From: Desulfacinum infernum DSM 9756
GTDB taxonomy: Bacteria; Desulfobacterota; Syntrophobacteria; Syntrophobacterales; DSM-9756
DNA: 64,000 nt
Assembly (NCBI RefSeq): GCF_900129305.1
Contig: NZ_FQVB01000010.1
Coordinates: 48,268-112,267, forward strand
Reading direction: 5' to 3'
The position numbers and the translations under genes were made by a program. Of this stretch, positions 8,766-18,639 are shown piece after piece. Under the pieces are notes generated by a model. That model was not told the DNA's origin. It worked only from the letters and a program-made list of their open reading frames with translations, and ran no database searches. Each line of letters starts with the position of its first letter. Positions within the stretch are counted from its first letter, which is position 1.

Positions 8766-8821
8766 CCTTTTTTTTGCGGTGTCAAGTTAAATTTTGCACA
8801 AGGTGAAGGAGGATGGGAGCG

Positions 8822-10816
<1,995 letters not shown>

Positions 10817-10837
10817 ACGGATCCGGCCCGTTCCGTC

Positions 10838-10880
10838 GAGGGGGCTCCTCCCGCTGCGGGGGCGAGCCCCCTCTTTCTTT
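10838..10880 (+). terminator. Rho-independent terminator after hppA
   Basis: GAGGGGGCTC at 10838-10847 pairs with GAGCCCCCTC at 10864-10873, followed by TTTCTTT. A strong GC stem 21 bases after the hppA stop. Confidence 0.85.
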
Positions 10881-10915
10881 GCCCCCGCCGTTGTTTTTCC
10901 TCTCGTTTTATCGCT

Positions 10916-10943
10916 TTGCACTTGCACCCTGAGATGTTATTAT
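10916..10943 (+). promoter_or_regulatory. Possible sigma70-type promoter for carD
   Basis: TTGCAC at 10916-10921 and TATTAT at 10938-10943 are separated by 16 bases in a short AT-rich island of a GC-rich gap, about 160 bases before the carD ATG. Motif match only. Confidence 0.4.
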
Positions 10944-11101
10944 CATTGACATTCTAAGGCCCTATGGGGCTCCACCGCGACCTTAAGCGGCAGAAGCCAC
11001 TGCCGCTGGTTTCCGCGGACGACCGGATGGGCGCGTCGGTCCGTATTCACACGTCCTTGGGGGATCCGTGACGGTTCCCGTACGAGGACAGGGAGGGCAG
11101 C

Positions 11102-11581
11102 ATGTTCAAGGTTGGGGACTTGGCTGTTTACCCCGCACACGGCGTGGGAAAGATCGAAGCCATCGAAACCAAGACCATCGGGGGGGATTCGCAGGATTTT
11201 TACATCATGCGAATCCTTGAAAACGACATGAAGATCATGATCCCGGTCCAGAATGCAGACATGGTGGGCCTGCGCCCCCTGATAAACTCGGAAGACGTGC
11301 CCAAGGTCTACGAGATCCTCCAGAGCCGAGAGATTTCCGTCAACTCCGCCACCTGGAACCGCCGTTACCGCGAGTACATGGAGAAGATCAAGACCGGATC
11401 CATCTATGAACTGGCCGAAGTGCTCCGGGATCTCACCGTCCTGCAGGAAGACAAGGAATTGAGCTTCGGCGAGCGCAAGATGCTGGAAACCGCCCGGGCG
11501 CTGCTCATCACCGAGGTGGCCATCGCCAAGGGAGTGGAAGAGGATCACATCTCGCAGGAAATCGATGCCATCTTGCAATAG
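11102..11581 (+). CDS. carD: CarD/CdnL-family transcription regulator
   Basis: The 159-residue protein starts with the RNA polymerase-interaction domain (MFKVGDLAVYPAHGVGKIEAI, residues 1-60) typical of CarD_CdnL/TRCF proteins. A C-terminal helical domain rich in basic and acidic residues follows. CarD/CdnL proteins bind the RNAP beta subunit and stabilise open complexes, especially at rRNA promoters. The start has a GGAGGG box. A PIN/TRAM gene follows after a repeat-filled gap; carD-PIN/TRAM adjacency is frequent in this phylum. Confidence 0.93.
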   Translation: MFKVGDLAVYPAHGVGKIEAIETKTIGGDSQDFYIMRILENDMKIMIPVQNADMVGLRPLINSEDVPKVYEILQSREISVNSATWNRRYREYMEKIKTGSIYELAEVLRDLTVLQEDKELSFGERKMLETARALLITEVAIAKGVEEDHISQEIDAILQ

Positions 11582-11594
11582 CCCGACGGACACA

Positions 11595-11619
11595 AGGGGC
11601 GGTTCGCGGACCGCCCCTG
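11595..11619. repeat. AGGGGCGGTTCGCGGACCGCCCC palindrome
   Basis: A hairpin repeat 14 bases after the carD stop, nearly identical to the one at 5433-5460. It may help end transcription but has no T tract. Confidence 0.65.
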
Positions 11620-11669
11620 CGGCCAACGCCCGCCATCGGCAAAAATCCCGCGGCAGTGAGAGGACGAGA

Positions 11670-11790
11670 AGACTTTGACCTGAATTGGACGATTCTTTCT
11701 CATGCACAGGTTATGAAGGGCGGGCATAAAGCCCGCCCCTACACAAACGCACGGACCCATTGGGTAGGGGCGAGGTTTACCCTCCCCTAA
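11670..11790. repeat. Composite repeat: CCTGAATTG segment plus two GGGCGGG hairpins
   Basis: The order is CCTGAATTGGACGATTCTTT, then GGGCGGGCATAAAGCCCGCCC, then ACGCACGGACCCATTGGGTA, then a second hairpin beginning GTAGGGGCG. The same order, with few changes, occurs at 63625-63720, where the second hairpin is replaced by group II intron sequence. A shorter relative is at 60024-60090. It fills most of the 370-base gap between carD and the PIN/TRAM gene. Confidence 0.75.
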
Positions 11791-11951
11791 TCACGCGGTG
11801 TAAGAGACATCCAACGAAAAATCGCTCAGTTTAGGTTTGACAAAGGACGACCATCCGTTACGGGAAGAACTCCCGGGGCCGCAGCAGGGGACCGGGGGTG
11901 GAGAGGGCCGACGTGGTTTTTGGCACTCCAGGAGTTTTCTAAAGAAAGGGG

Positions 11952-12986
11952 GTGAAGCATTTGGCTTGGGCCGGACTGGTAACCAAGATTCTTCTGGTAA
12001 TCATCTGCAGTGTGGGCGGCTATCTCATCGCCGGCCAGATCGAACGGTTCGCCGCTGTCTCCTGGGCGCCGTGGGCCGGCGTCGCCGTCGGTTTCTCCTT
12101 TGCAATCATTGCCATTTGGCTCGTTAAATTCATCCGCCGCATTCCTCTCAAGGCCCTCATCGGAGGGACCCTGGGCCTTCTCGTGGGCCTTCTCATTGCC
12201 CAGCTCATCAGCTACGGATTTATCAGCGTGGAGAACACCACCATCCGCGTGGCCACCTATGTGGTGTTGGTCTGCATCTTCGGCTACGTGGGCATGGTGC
12301 TCGGCAGCATCAAGATCGAAGAGCTGGGTTGGCCCCATTGGGGTTGGCTCCATCGAGGCGTAACCAAGGGAGGAACCCTGAAAATCCTGGACACCAGCGT
12401 CATCATCGACGGGCGCATCGTGGACATTGTGGAGGCGGGCTTCCTGGAAGGTGTACTGGTGGTGCCGGAATTCGTCCTTCAAGAGCTCCAGCACATCGCG
12501 GACAGCACCGATTCGTCGCGCCGGGTCCGCGGCCGCCGGGGCCTGGACATGCTCAAGAAGCTCCAGGAAAGCGAACTGGCGGAAGTGCGCATCGAGCGGC
12601 AGGACTTCGACCATCTGCAGGAGGTGGATGCCAAGCTGGTGGCGCTGGCCCTGCGATTGAACGCGTCCATCGTCACCAACGACTACAACCTGTCCAAGGT
12701 GGCGGAAGTGCAAGGGATCCGGGTGCTCAACATCAACAAGTTGGCCAACGCCCTGCGCCCCGTGGTGCTTCCGGGAGAAGTTCTAAGGCTCCACATCCTC
12801 AAGGAAGGGAAAGAGCAGGGCCAGGGGATCGCGTACCTGGAAGACGGCACCATGGTGGTGGTGGAAAACGCCGCCAGCCTCCTGGGCCAGGAGGTGGAAG
12901 CGTCGGTCACCAGCATCCTCCAGACCACGGGCGGACGCATGATCTTCACCACCCTGAAATCGTCGGAACAGGGCCGACGCCATTGA
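11952..12986 (+). CDS. PIN and TRAM domain membrane protein (YacL-like)
   Basis: 344 residues. Four hydrophobic helices occupy the first ~120 residues. A PIN nuclease domain follows, with acidic residues in LDTSVIIDGRI, PEFVLQELQ, DAKLVALAL and IVTNDYNL. A C-terminal TRAM domain starts at about residue 280. The all-acidic PIN site is intact, so RNase activity is plausible, with TRAM binding RNA at the membrane; the substrate is not known. The GTG at 11952 lies inside the GGGGG ribosome binding site, so the TTG at 11961 (MAWAGLV) may be the true start. Confidence 0.88.
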   Translation: MKHLAWAGLVTKILLVIICSVGGYLIAGQIERFAAVSWAPWAGVAVGFSFAIIAIWLVKFIRRIPLKALIGGTLGLLVGLLIAQLISYGFISVENTTIRVATYVVLVCIFGYVGMVLGSIKIEELGWPHWGWLHRGVTKGGTLKILDTSVIIDGRIVDIVEAGFLEGVLVVPEFVLQELQHIADSTDSSRRVRGRRGLDMLKKLQESELAEVRIERQDFDHLQEVDAKLVALALRLNASIVTNDYNLSKVAEVQGIRVLNINKLANALRPVVLPGEVLRLHILKEGKEQGQGIAYLEDGTMVVVENAASLLGQEVEASVTSILQTTGGRMIFTTLKSSEQGRRH

Positions 12987-13020
12987 TGGGTGATGGTTGA
13001 TGAGTGGTGAGTGATGGGGA
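12985..13020. repeat. TGATGAG-type heptamer tract
   Basis: Degenerate copies of a 7-base unit (GATGGGT, GATGGTT, GATGAGT, GGTGAGT) directly follow the PIN/TRAM stop. Related tracts are at 14058-14106, 42270-42358 (complement) and 55192-55244. Confidence 0.6.
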
Positions 13021-13086
13021 ATGGGGGAGAAGTGATCAGGGCCCCCGTTTTGTAAGGGGGAGTGGAGGAGGCAGAGGAACGGAACG

Positions 13087-14061
13087 GTGGAAGAAGAGAG
13101 GACCTATCAGGTCCAGGCGCAAGAGGCAGGACAGCGCCTGGACCTTTTTTTGGCTTCCAAGGACGCGGGGACATCCCGCAGCCAATGCAAGAAATGGATC
13201 GAGGAGGGCCGGGTTCTGCTGAACGGACGGACGGCCAAGCCCCGCCACCCGGTCCAGGCCGGCGACGAAGTCCGGGTCCGGGTGCCGGAGCCCGTAAGCC
13301 CGGAGATTACCCCCGAATTCCTACCCCTTCACATCCTTTACGAAGACGAGCATGTCGTGGTGGTCAACAAAGCCCCGGGGGTCGTGGTTCACCCCGGAGC
13401 TGGGCATGCTTCGGGGACCCTGGTGCATGGCCTTCTCGACCACTGCGAAAGACTCGCCGCCCAGGGAAGCCCTCTCCGGCCCGGCATCGTGCATCGCCTG
13501 GACCGGGAAACGTCCGGCGTCTTGGTGGTGGCCAAATCCGACCGCGCCTATCTCCGGCTCATCGAGCAGTTCAAAGAGCACCGTGTACGGAAGACCTATC
13601 TGGCTTTTGCCCATGGGAGCCCAAGACCCGAGAAGGGGGAATTGCGCACCCTCATCGGCCGCCACCCCATCGACCGCAAAAGGATGGCCGTGGTGGATCG
13701 AAACGGCAAGGAAGCCGTGACCCAATGGCGCACCGTCACCTCGTGGAACGACCAGGTGGCCCTCCTGGAAGTGCGCATCCTCACCGGCCGGACGCACCAG
13801 ATCCGGGTCCACTGCCAACACCTGGGGCACCCCTTGCTGGGAGATCCCACCTACGGCGGGGGAAAGCGCAAGTCCCGGGCCTTGCCCCACCCCCGTATCC
13901 GAGACGCCGTGCTCCATGGGGTCCAACGGACCATGCTCCACGCCCGCCGTCTGGAACTGGAACATCCCGTCACCGGCGCCCCCTTGGTCTGGGAAGCCCC
14001 CGAACCGGAAGACTTCCTCTCCCTGCGCACGGCACTGGACGCCGCCGTCCGGGAACCGTGA
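13087..14061 (+). CDS. rluD: RluA-family 23S rRNA pseudouridine synthase (RluD type)
   Basis: 324 residues with an N-terminal S4 RNA-binding domain (residues about 1-70) and a catalytic domain containing HRLDRETSGVLVVAK, where the Asp is the nucleophile. GRTHQIRVH and GDPTYGG complete the family pattern. S4 plus this catalytic type is typical of RluD, which modifies helix 69 of 23S rRNA. The exact target cannot be fixed from sequence. The GTG at 13087 is the only start that keeps the S4 domain intact. Heptamer tracts flank both sides. Confidence 0.9.
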   Translation: MEEERTYQVQAQEAGQRLDLFLASKDAGTSRSQCKKWIEEGRVLLNGRTAKPRHPVQAGDEVRVRVPEPVSPEITPEFLPLHILYEDEHVVVVNKAPGVVVHPGAGHASGTLVHGLLDHCERLAAQGSPLRPGIVHRLDRETSGVLVVAKSDRAYLRLIEQFKEHRVRKTYLAFAHGSPRPEKGELRTLIGRHPIDRKRMAVVDRNGKEAVTQWRTVTSWNDQVALLEVRILTGRTHQIRVHCQHLGHPLLGDPTYGGGKRKSRALPHPRIRDAVLHGVQRTMLHARRLELEHPVTGAPLVWEAPEPEDFLSLRTALDAAVREP

Positions 14062-14106
14062 TCCGTGATCCGTGATGAGTGATGAGTGATGGCTGATAGC
14101 TGATAG
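14058..14106. repeat. TGATGAG heptamer tract
   Basis: Tandem GTGATCC, GTGATGA and GATGAGT units overlap the last bases of the rluD-type gene and reach the recJ end. Confidence 0.65.
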
Positions 14107-14108
14107 GC

Positions 14109-14146
14109 CGTCCCCCCCTTTTTCAGAAGGGGGGCGGGGGCGATTG
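14109..14146. repeat. CCCCCCCTTTTTC/GGGGGG hairpin repeat
   Basis: CCCCCCCTTTTT, then a short loop, then AAGGGGGGCGGGGGCGATTG. Another copy is at 55286-55333. It contributes the last residues (SPPPPF) and the stop codon of recJ, so the repeat has become part of that gene. Confidence 0.65.
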
Positions 14147-15838
14147 CTGGAGCGGGATGCCTTCGGGAAAGAGATCCACCACGTTGAGGCGGGGGCACCG
14201 CCGGTAGTCGTCCCATTCGATGCGAAAGACCACATCCGCGGGCCGCGGACCGCCCCCCGGGCCCTTGGACGCCCAGGAAGCCGCCCCGTTCCAATAGACC
14301 GCGGGAACGCCGCTTCGAACATCCCGGAGCGCCAGGTGCGCTCCCTGTTTACCAAAGGTCCGCAACCCTTCCAAAGGGACGTTTCGAGCCAGAAAGATCG
14401 GGGCCGGGTTGCCCACCCCGTAGGGTTCCAAGGTCAAAAGCGCTTCGTAAAGGTCCCGGTCCACCAGATCCGGAGCCAGTTCCAGGTCGATTCGGCCCCG
14501 CGGCACGAAAAGGTCCGGTTCCGCCTGCTGCGCCACTTCCTCGAAGCGCCGCGCAAACACTTCCACTCGGTCGGGTTCCAAGGTCACGCCCGCGGCCATC
14601 TTATGCCCGCCCCATTGAACCAGGAGATCGCTGCACAGGCTCAGGGCGTGGTGAACGTCATAGCCCGGGATGCTCCGAACCGAGCCCCTGAAGACGGGGG
14701 CGTCCGGATGGTCGGCCCCCAGAAGCACCACGGGCCCGTAAAGCAACTCCTGCTGCACCTTGGTGGCCACGATCCCCACCAGACCCGGGTTCCAGGAAGG
14801 ATCGTCCAGAACCACAGTGCGCCTGCCGCTCGCCCCCTCCTGTATCCGCCCCCGAATATCGTCGAGAATCCGGGTGACATCCTTCTGGCGCCGGGCATTG
14901 AGACGCCCCAGCTCCTCCGCCAGGCGACGGGCGGCCTCCGGGTCCTCCGCCGTCAGCAGGTCGAAGGCTCGTGCCGGATCGCCCATGCGTCCCGCCGCAT
15001 TGAGACGCGGCGCCATGTGGTAGGCCACCTCCCCCGCTCTCACGGGGCGTTTCTCCAAGCCCGCCGCTTTCTGCAGCTGGGCGAGGGGCATGTGGGCCGA
15101 TCCGTTCAGGGCCTTCAGGCCCGCTCCCGCCAGGATGCGGTTTCCGCCGGTGAGGGGCACCATGTCGGCGATGGTCCCCACCCCCGCCAGGCTCAGGTAG
15201 CGGCCGTCCAGCGGCACATGACCGTGGGTGCCGTTGAGAGCGCGCCGAAGCCGGGTGAGGAAGAGCAGGGTCAGCCCCGCCGAACAGAACTCCTTGAACG
15301 GCGAAGGGCAATCCGGATGTTTGGGATTGACCAGGACAGTGGCCGGAGCCAGCCGGTCCAGTATCACCTCGTGGTGATCGATAACCACGACATCCATCCC
15401 CTTGCGGCGCGCAGCCGTCACCGCTTCCCGGTCCAGCGTGCCGCAGTCCAGGGCCACGAGCAAACGGCAGTCTTCCGCCGCCTCCACGGCGCGCAACGGC
15501 ACCCCGTAGCCTTCAGCCCGGCGGGGAATCGCCACCCGGCGGTTTTCGTGTCCGATATCCCGCAGGAAAAGGTCCAGTTGGGCGGCGGAGGTGATCCCGT
15601 CGCAGTCGTAATCGCCCACGATCAGGATGCCGCTTCCCCGGACGATGTGCCGGGCCGTCACGTGGGCGGCCTCCTCCATGCCCCGCAGGGGAAGATAGCG
15701 TTCCAGCAAAGCCAGATCGATGGGCGGAAAGACGTCCGGGCCCAGACCGCGGGACCGAAGCACCAGATCCATCACATCCCGGGCGTTTCGGGGTTTTTCC
15801 GGACAAGCGAGCATCCATCGTCGCCGCGCTGGCTTCAT
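14123..15838 (-). CDS. recJ: Single-stranded-DNA-specific exonuclease RecJ
   Basis: The 571-residue protein has the DHH phosphoesterase motifs VGDYDCDGITSAAQ and VIDHHEV, followed by DHHA1 and the OB-like domain. It degrades single-stranded DNA 5' to 3' in recombination and repair. ATG 15838 is preferred over one 33 bases upstream because AAGGGGG sits 8 bases before it. The C-terminal tail (SPPPPF and the stop) is encoded by a dispersed CCCCCTTTTTC hairpin repeat, so the original ending has been replaced. No catalytic motif is affected. Confidence 0.93.
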   Translation of the reverse strand: MKPARRRWMLACPEKPRNARDVMDLVLRSRGLGPDVFPPIDLALLERYLPLRGMEEAAHVTARHIVRGSGILIVGDYDCDGITSAAQLDLFLRDIGHENRRVAIPRRAEGYGVPLRAVEAAEDCRLLVALDCGTLDREAVTAARRKGMDVVVIDHHEVILDRLAPATVLVNPKHPDCPSPFKEFCSAGLTLLFLTRLRRALNGTHGHVPLDGRYLSLAGVGTIADMVPLTGGNRILAGAGLKALNGSAHMPLAQLQKAAGLEKRPVRAGEVAYHMAPRLNAAGRMGDPARAFDLLTAEDPEAARRLAEELGRLNARRQKDVTRILDDIRGRIQEGASGRRTVVLDDPSWNPGLVGIVATKVQQELLYGPVVLLGADHPDAPVFRGSVRSIPGYDVHHALSLCSDLLVQWGGHKMAAGVTLEPDRVEVFARRFEEVAQQAEPDLFVPRGRIDLELAPDLVDRDLYEALLTLEPYGVGNPAPIFLARNVPLEGLRTFGKQGAHLALRDVRSGVPAVYWNGAASWASKGPGGGPRPADVVFRIEWDDYRRCPRLNVVDLFPEGIPLQQSPPPPF

Positions 15839-15976
15839 GAAATAGACCCCCTTTTGGAAGTTGGGCTTCAAAAAGAGGGTGATTCTAGCACCTCACCTCC
15901 TGCCTGTCAGCCGCCCCGTGCCCCTGCGTCCCATGGCCGAACGACAGGGCCGGGGCTGACTTTTTCGCGAAATTCA

Positions 15977-16010
15977 TTGACAAGTCGGGTTTGAAAATAT
16001 TTGCTAGGAT
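15977..16010 (+). promoter_or_regulatory. Possible promoter of the PC4-like operon
   Basis: TTGACA at 15977-15982 is followed by an AT-rich stretch and an extended -10-like TGCTAGGAT at 16002-16010. The spacing is not ideal (15-17 bases only to TATTTG/TTTGCT), so assignment of the -10 is uncertain. Confidence 0.35.
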
Positions 16011-16040
16011 AAAAAAAGCCTCAAAGGAGATGATGTTGCC

Positions 16041-16265
16041 ATGGCCGACAACCGCCTCATTCACTCATTCGCCAAGAACGCACTGGAAGAAATCCGCGTT
16101 TCCATCAACGTTTTTCGAGGCAAGGAATACATCGACATCCGCACCTACTACAAGGGTGACGATGGGGAGTTCCACCCCTCCAAGAAGGGAGTAACCCTGT
16201 CCCCGGAACTTCTTCCCGACCTCATGGAAGCCGTGCGGAAGCTTGAGGAAGCCCTCGAGGAATAG
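16041..16265 (+). CDS. PC4/p15-like transcriptional coactivator family protein
   Basis: This 74-residue protein matches the small bacterial PC4 family. It contains the IRVSINVFRGKEYIDIRTYY strand pair and KKGVTLSPELLPDLMEAVRKL, corresponding to the beta-sheet and helix of the single-stranded DNA-binding fold. Eukaryotic PC4 helps activate transcription. Bacterial members bind single-stranded DNA, but their role is poorly defined. AAAGGAGA (16023-16030) precedes the ATG. The next gene begins on the base after its stop, so the two are surely cotranslated. Confidence 0.88.
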   Translation: MADNRLIHSFAKNALEEIRVSINVFRGKEYIDIRTYYKGDDGEFHPSKKGVTLSPELLPDLMEAVRKLEEALEE

Positions 16266-16814
16266 ATGTCCGAAACCCCTTCCCCCAAGACCCAATTTAC
16301 GTGGTGTATCAAAGAAGAACGCTTTCTGCCCCTGCTGCGTTGCCTGGTTTGTAAGACCCCGTGCGATCAAGCGCGGCGGGGGAACCCCGACGACGTGGGG
16401 GCGGCGGCGGACGCCCTTGTGGAAGCAGGACGGATCAAGGAGTATTTCGTCATGACGGCAAAGGCACGATCCCAGGAAAAAACCCCGGAAAGCGCTCCCC
16501 GGTTTTTCTTTCTCGAAAACGGTTCCCTGCGGGAGCTCAAGAGCGATGAATACAGCCGCACCACGGTCTACGAGGCCATCGGGTCCTACGGCGTGGAACG
16601 GCGCTTCGTCCGTCCGGAAGAAAAGAACGACATTCTTTACGAGGGGAAGAAACCTCCCAAGAAGACCGTTCCGCTTTTGGTTCTGAAAGACGGCGGGGAG
16701 GTGATCCTTTCCGACTGGAAGGAGCTGGAAGCGGAGCCGGAAAGACTGGCGGCAGTCCAAGAGGTGGTGGTGGCCCGCCCGGTCAAGCAGGTCTTCGTTC
16801 TGAAGGCGCTGTGA
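16266..16814 (+). CDS. Hypothetical protein coupled to the PC4-like gene
   Basis: I do not recognise this 182-residue protein. It has no signal peptide or membrane segment. A Cys cluster LLRCLVCKTPC at about residues 23-33 could bind metal. Residues 75-182 alternate charged and hydrophobic stretches (FFFLENGSLRELK, VPLLVLKDGGEVILSD), suggesting a beta-rich fold. Its ATG immediately follows the PC4 stop (TAGATG). Codon use matches neighbours, so it is a real gene. The tight coupling suggests a partner of the PC4-like protein. Confidence 0.75.
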   Translation: MSETPSPKTQFTWCIKEERFLPLLRCLVCKTPCDQARRGNPDDVGAAADALVEAGRIKEYFVMTAKARSQEKTPESAPRFFFLENGSLRELKSDEYSRTTVYEAIGSYGVERRFVRPEEKNDILYEGKKPPKKTVPLLVLKDGGEVILSDWKELEAEPERLAAVQEVVVARPVKQVFVLKAL

Positions 16815-16959
16815 AGCCGGGCCGTTCCATAGGCTGCAACGATCGGATCCGGCCCCTCCCATCGGTCTTTCCTCTTGAGCAGGAAGGAGACCCGGCGTAT
16901 GGTAAAGGCAGGTCAGATGTCATGTCTCATTGCCTTTCCCGTTCACAAGGAGGAGACCG

Positions 16960-17310
16960 ATGGCAAACTTTCTTTTCGTTCTGAGCCGCGACGAAAATGA
17001 CGCGGCGACCCGTTGTTTCCAGTTCGCCAAGATCGCCCATTCCCAGGGCCACAAGGTGGACATCTTCCTCATCGATTCGGGAGTGGTCTGGGCGGACACG
17101 ACGCGCGACTACTCCGTCAAGACCACCACGGGCGACTGCGTCAACGACTACCTGCCCTACCTGGTGGAAAACGAAGTTCCCATCTACGTCTGAATTCCCT
17201 GTGCCAAGGCTCGTCAGGTTGACGAGGCCAAGTTCTATCCCAACATGGCCCTGGAGGGGGGACCGCTGCTCATAAGCCTGGCCGCGGAGGCTAAGGTCTT
17301 CAACTTCTAG
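16960..17310 (+). CDS. DsrE-like protein, probable selenoprotein (Sec at residue 78)
   Basis: The frame reads as a DsrE/DsrF-like protein from ATG 16960 (AAGGAGGAG just upstream) to an in-frame TGA at 17191-17193. It then continues without break as IPCAKARQVDEAKFYP to a TAG at 17308, giving 116 residues. In relatives the TGA position is the conserved Cys of the YVC-x-PCAKAR motif, so TGA as selenocysteine fits better than a nonsense mutation. A strong stem-loop follows the TGA (17208-17229). DsrE-like selenoproteins have been described in Deltaproteobacteria. DsrE-family Cys residues act in sulfur transfer; the partner here is unknown. A standard gene caller would truncate it at residue 77. 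Confidence 0.82.
17208..17229 (+). promoter_or_regulatory. Bacterial SECIS-like stem-loop
   Basis: TCGTCA (17211-17216) pairs perfectly with TGACGA (17220-17225) around a GGT loop. GGC and GCC extend the stem past one bulged G. The loop centre is 25 bases after the TGA, inside the range of known bacterial SECIS elements, and the exposed GGU resembles the loop that SelB reads in fdhF. Confidence 0.7.
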
Positions 17311-17452
17311 GAGGCTTGTCCGAAAACGGCAGATTTGCGCCGTTCAACGCCCATTCGTCATCCCCACGAAAGCGGGGATCCAGAATTTCCAGTAAGTTAT
17401 GGACTCCCGCTTGCGCGGGAGTGAGGGAAGGCGCAGTTTTCGGACAGGCTTC
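17311..17452. repeat. MITE-like element with GGCTTGTCCGAAAAC ends
   Basis: Ends AGGCTTGTCCGAAAAC (from 17312) and its near inverse GTTTTCGGACAGGCTT (to about 17450) flank a core containing CGTCATCCCCACGAAAGCGG and GACTCCCGCTTGCGCGGGAG. The core recurs at 28640-28705, 38911-38980 and, eroded, near 40262-40335. No open frame is present inside. Confidence 0.65.
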
Positions 17453-17495
17453 TACGGAGGCTTGTCCGAAAACGCCGGTAATAACCGCTTTTCCC

Positions 17496-17616
17496 GTAGC
17501 GCAGCCCTTTTGGGGCTGCGGAAGAATCCCCACACGTTGCATGGGCCATGGCGTATTTCCTGTCACTTCATGGGGTTACGATGGCCCTTTCCGCGGGGCT
17601 GAAGCCCCGCGGCTAC
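17496..17616 (+). repeat. ~121-bp composite palindromic element, copy 2
   Basis: Starts GTAGCGCAGCCC and ends CCCCGCGGCTAC, same orientation as copy 1 and 121 bases long. It is preceded by AGGCTTGTCCGAAAACGCC. Together with the MITE-like element and the hairpin at 17731-17758 it fills most of the 653-base gap between the selenoprotein gene and fetA. Confidence 0.8.
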
Positions 17617-17730
17617 GATGAGAAGGGGAGTTTCCCGGCCTCCTGAACCGGAAAAACATTCTCGGACAAGCTCCCAGGGCCCCCGACCGCTAACGCCTCC
17701 CCTTGTGGGATCGTGCTTTCGTTTTCCCCT

Positions 17731-17758
17731 GTAGGGGCGAAGGATCCTGCGCCCCTAC
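17731..17758. repeat. GTAGGGGCG hairpin
   Basis: GTAGGGGCGAAGGATCC followed by its inverse GCGCCCCTAC. A member of the dispersed hairpin family. The remaining ~200 bases up to fetA show no gene. Confidence 0.65.
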
Positions 17759-17963
17759 CGTCCCTCCGGAACGCCAAAAGCCCCATAAGACCGATTGGGC
17801 CGTCCTCCTCGCGAGGCCCGCTTTTTGCCTCCCGGAAGGACTGCGCTCCGGTAAAAAGAGCTCTGGCGCAAGGCGGGTGCTTTGCGCTATCTTTTTCGCG
17901 CAAAGCAGCTCCTTGAGCCAGCGGAGGAGATGACCCCAACGTGCCGGACCGGGAGGACCCATC

Positions 17964-18638
17964 CTGTCAGACGCCCTCATTCGATGCGAACATCTCGGGT
18001 TGACCCTGCCTGACGGCCGGGCCCTATTCCGGGACCTCTGCCTGGAGATCCACCCGGCGCAATGGATCCAGGTGCTCGGCCCGTCCGGCTGCGGCAAGAC
18101 CACGCTCCTTCGCCTGCTGGTTGCCTTGGAGCGCCCCGAGGCCGGTGTGATCTTTTGGAACGGAACGCCTCTCACTCAGGTGCCCGGGCCCGTTCTCAGA
18201 AGTTCCGCCGTTTATGTGGCCCAGACCCCCGCCCTGGTCCCCGGATCGGTCCACCACAATCTCCTCCTGCCCTTCGGCCTCCGCGTCCACGCGACCCGCC
18301 CCCGACCTTCCCGGGAACAGATCCGAAGTCTCTTGGACAGGCTCGGCCTGGAAGACGTTCCGCTGGATCGCGGGGTCGAGGACCTGTCCGCCGGCCAGCG
18401 CCATCGCCTGGCCCTGCTCCGAGCCCTGCTGATCGAACCACGGGTCCTGTTGCTGGATGAGCCCATGACCGCCCTGGATCGGGATAGTCAGAGAAAGGTG
18501 GAGGTCGTTCTGGAAGAGTTCCGAAAGTCCAATGGAACGAGCCTGGTCCTGGTCAGCCACCAGGAGGCGGTGCACCGATCACCCGACGTGGTCTTTCGGC
18601 TGCAGGACGGCCGCCTGATTTCCATGGGAGGGGCTTGA
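17964..18638 (+). CDS. fetA: ABC transporter ATP-binding protein, FetA (YbbL) type
   Basis: The ~225-residue ATPase has Walker A GPSGCGKTTLLR, a signature region DLSAGQRHRLALLRAL, Walker B VLLLDEPMTALD and the H-loop VLVSHQEA. With the downstream FetB permease it forms the FetAB-type exporter implicated in iron homeostasis. The start is unusual. The first N-terminal strand (SDALIRCEHLGLTL) has no ATG, GTG or TTG in frame, whereas CTG 17964 lies 7 bases after GGGAGG (17951-17956). Starting at TTG 18000 would cut off the beta strand expected in ABC ATPases. Confidence 0.82.
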   Translation: MSDALIRCEHLGLTLPDGRALFRDLCLEIHPAQWIQVLGPSGCGKTTLLRLLVALERPEAGVIFWNGTPLTQVPGPVLRSSAVYVAQTPALVPGSVHHNLLLPFGLRVHATRPRPSREQIRSLLDRLGLEDVPLDRGVEDLSAGQRHRLALLRALLIEPRVLLLDEPMTALDRDSQRKVEVVLEEFRKSNGTSLVLVSHQEAVHRSPDVVFRLQDGRLISMGGA

Positions 18639-18639
18639 C

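Noticed and set aside
17191..17193. A nonsense mutation in the DsrE-like gene
   Set aside because: The stop is exactly at the conserved Cys, the frame continues without decay to the normal end and a SECIS-like hairpin follows. Selenocysteine explains it better.
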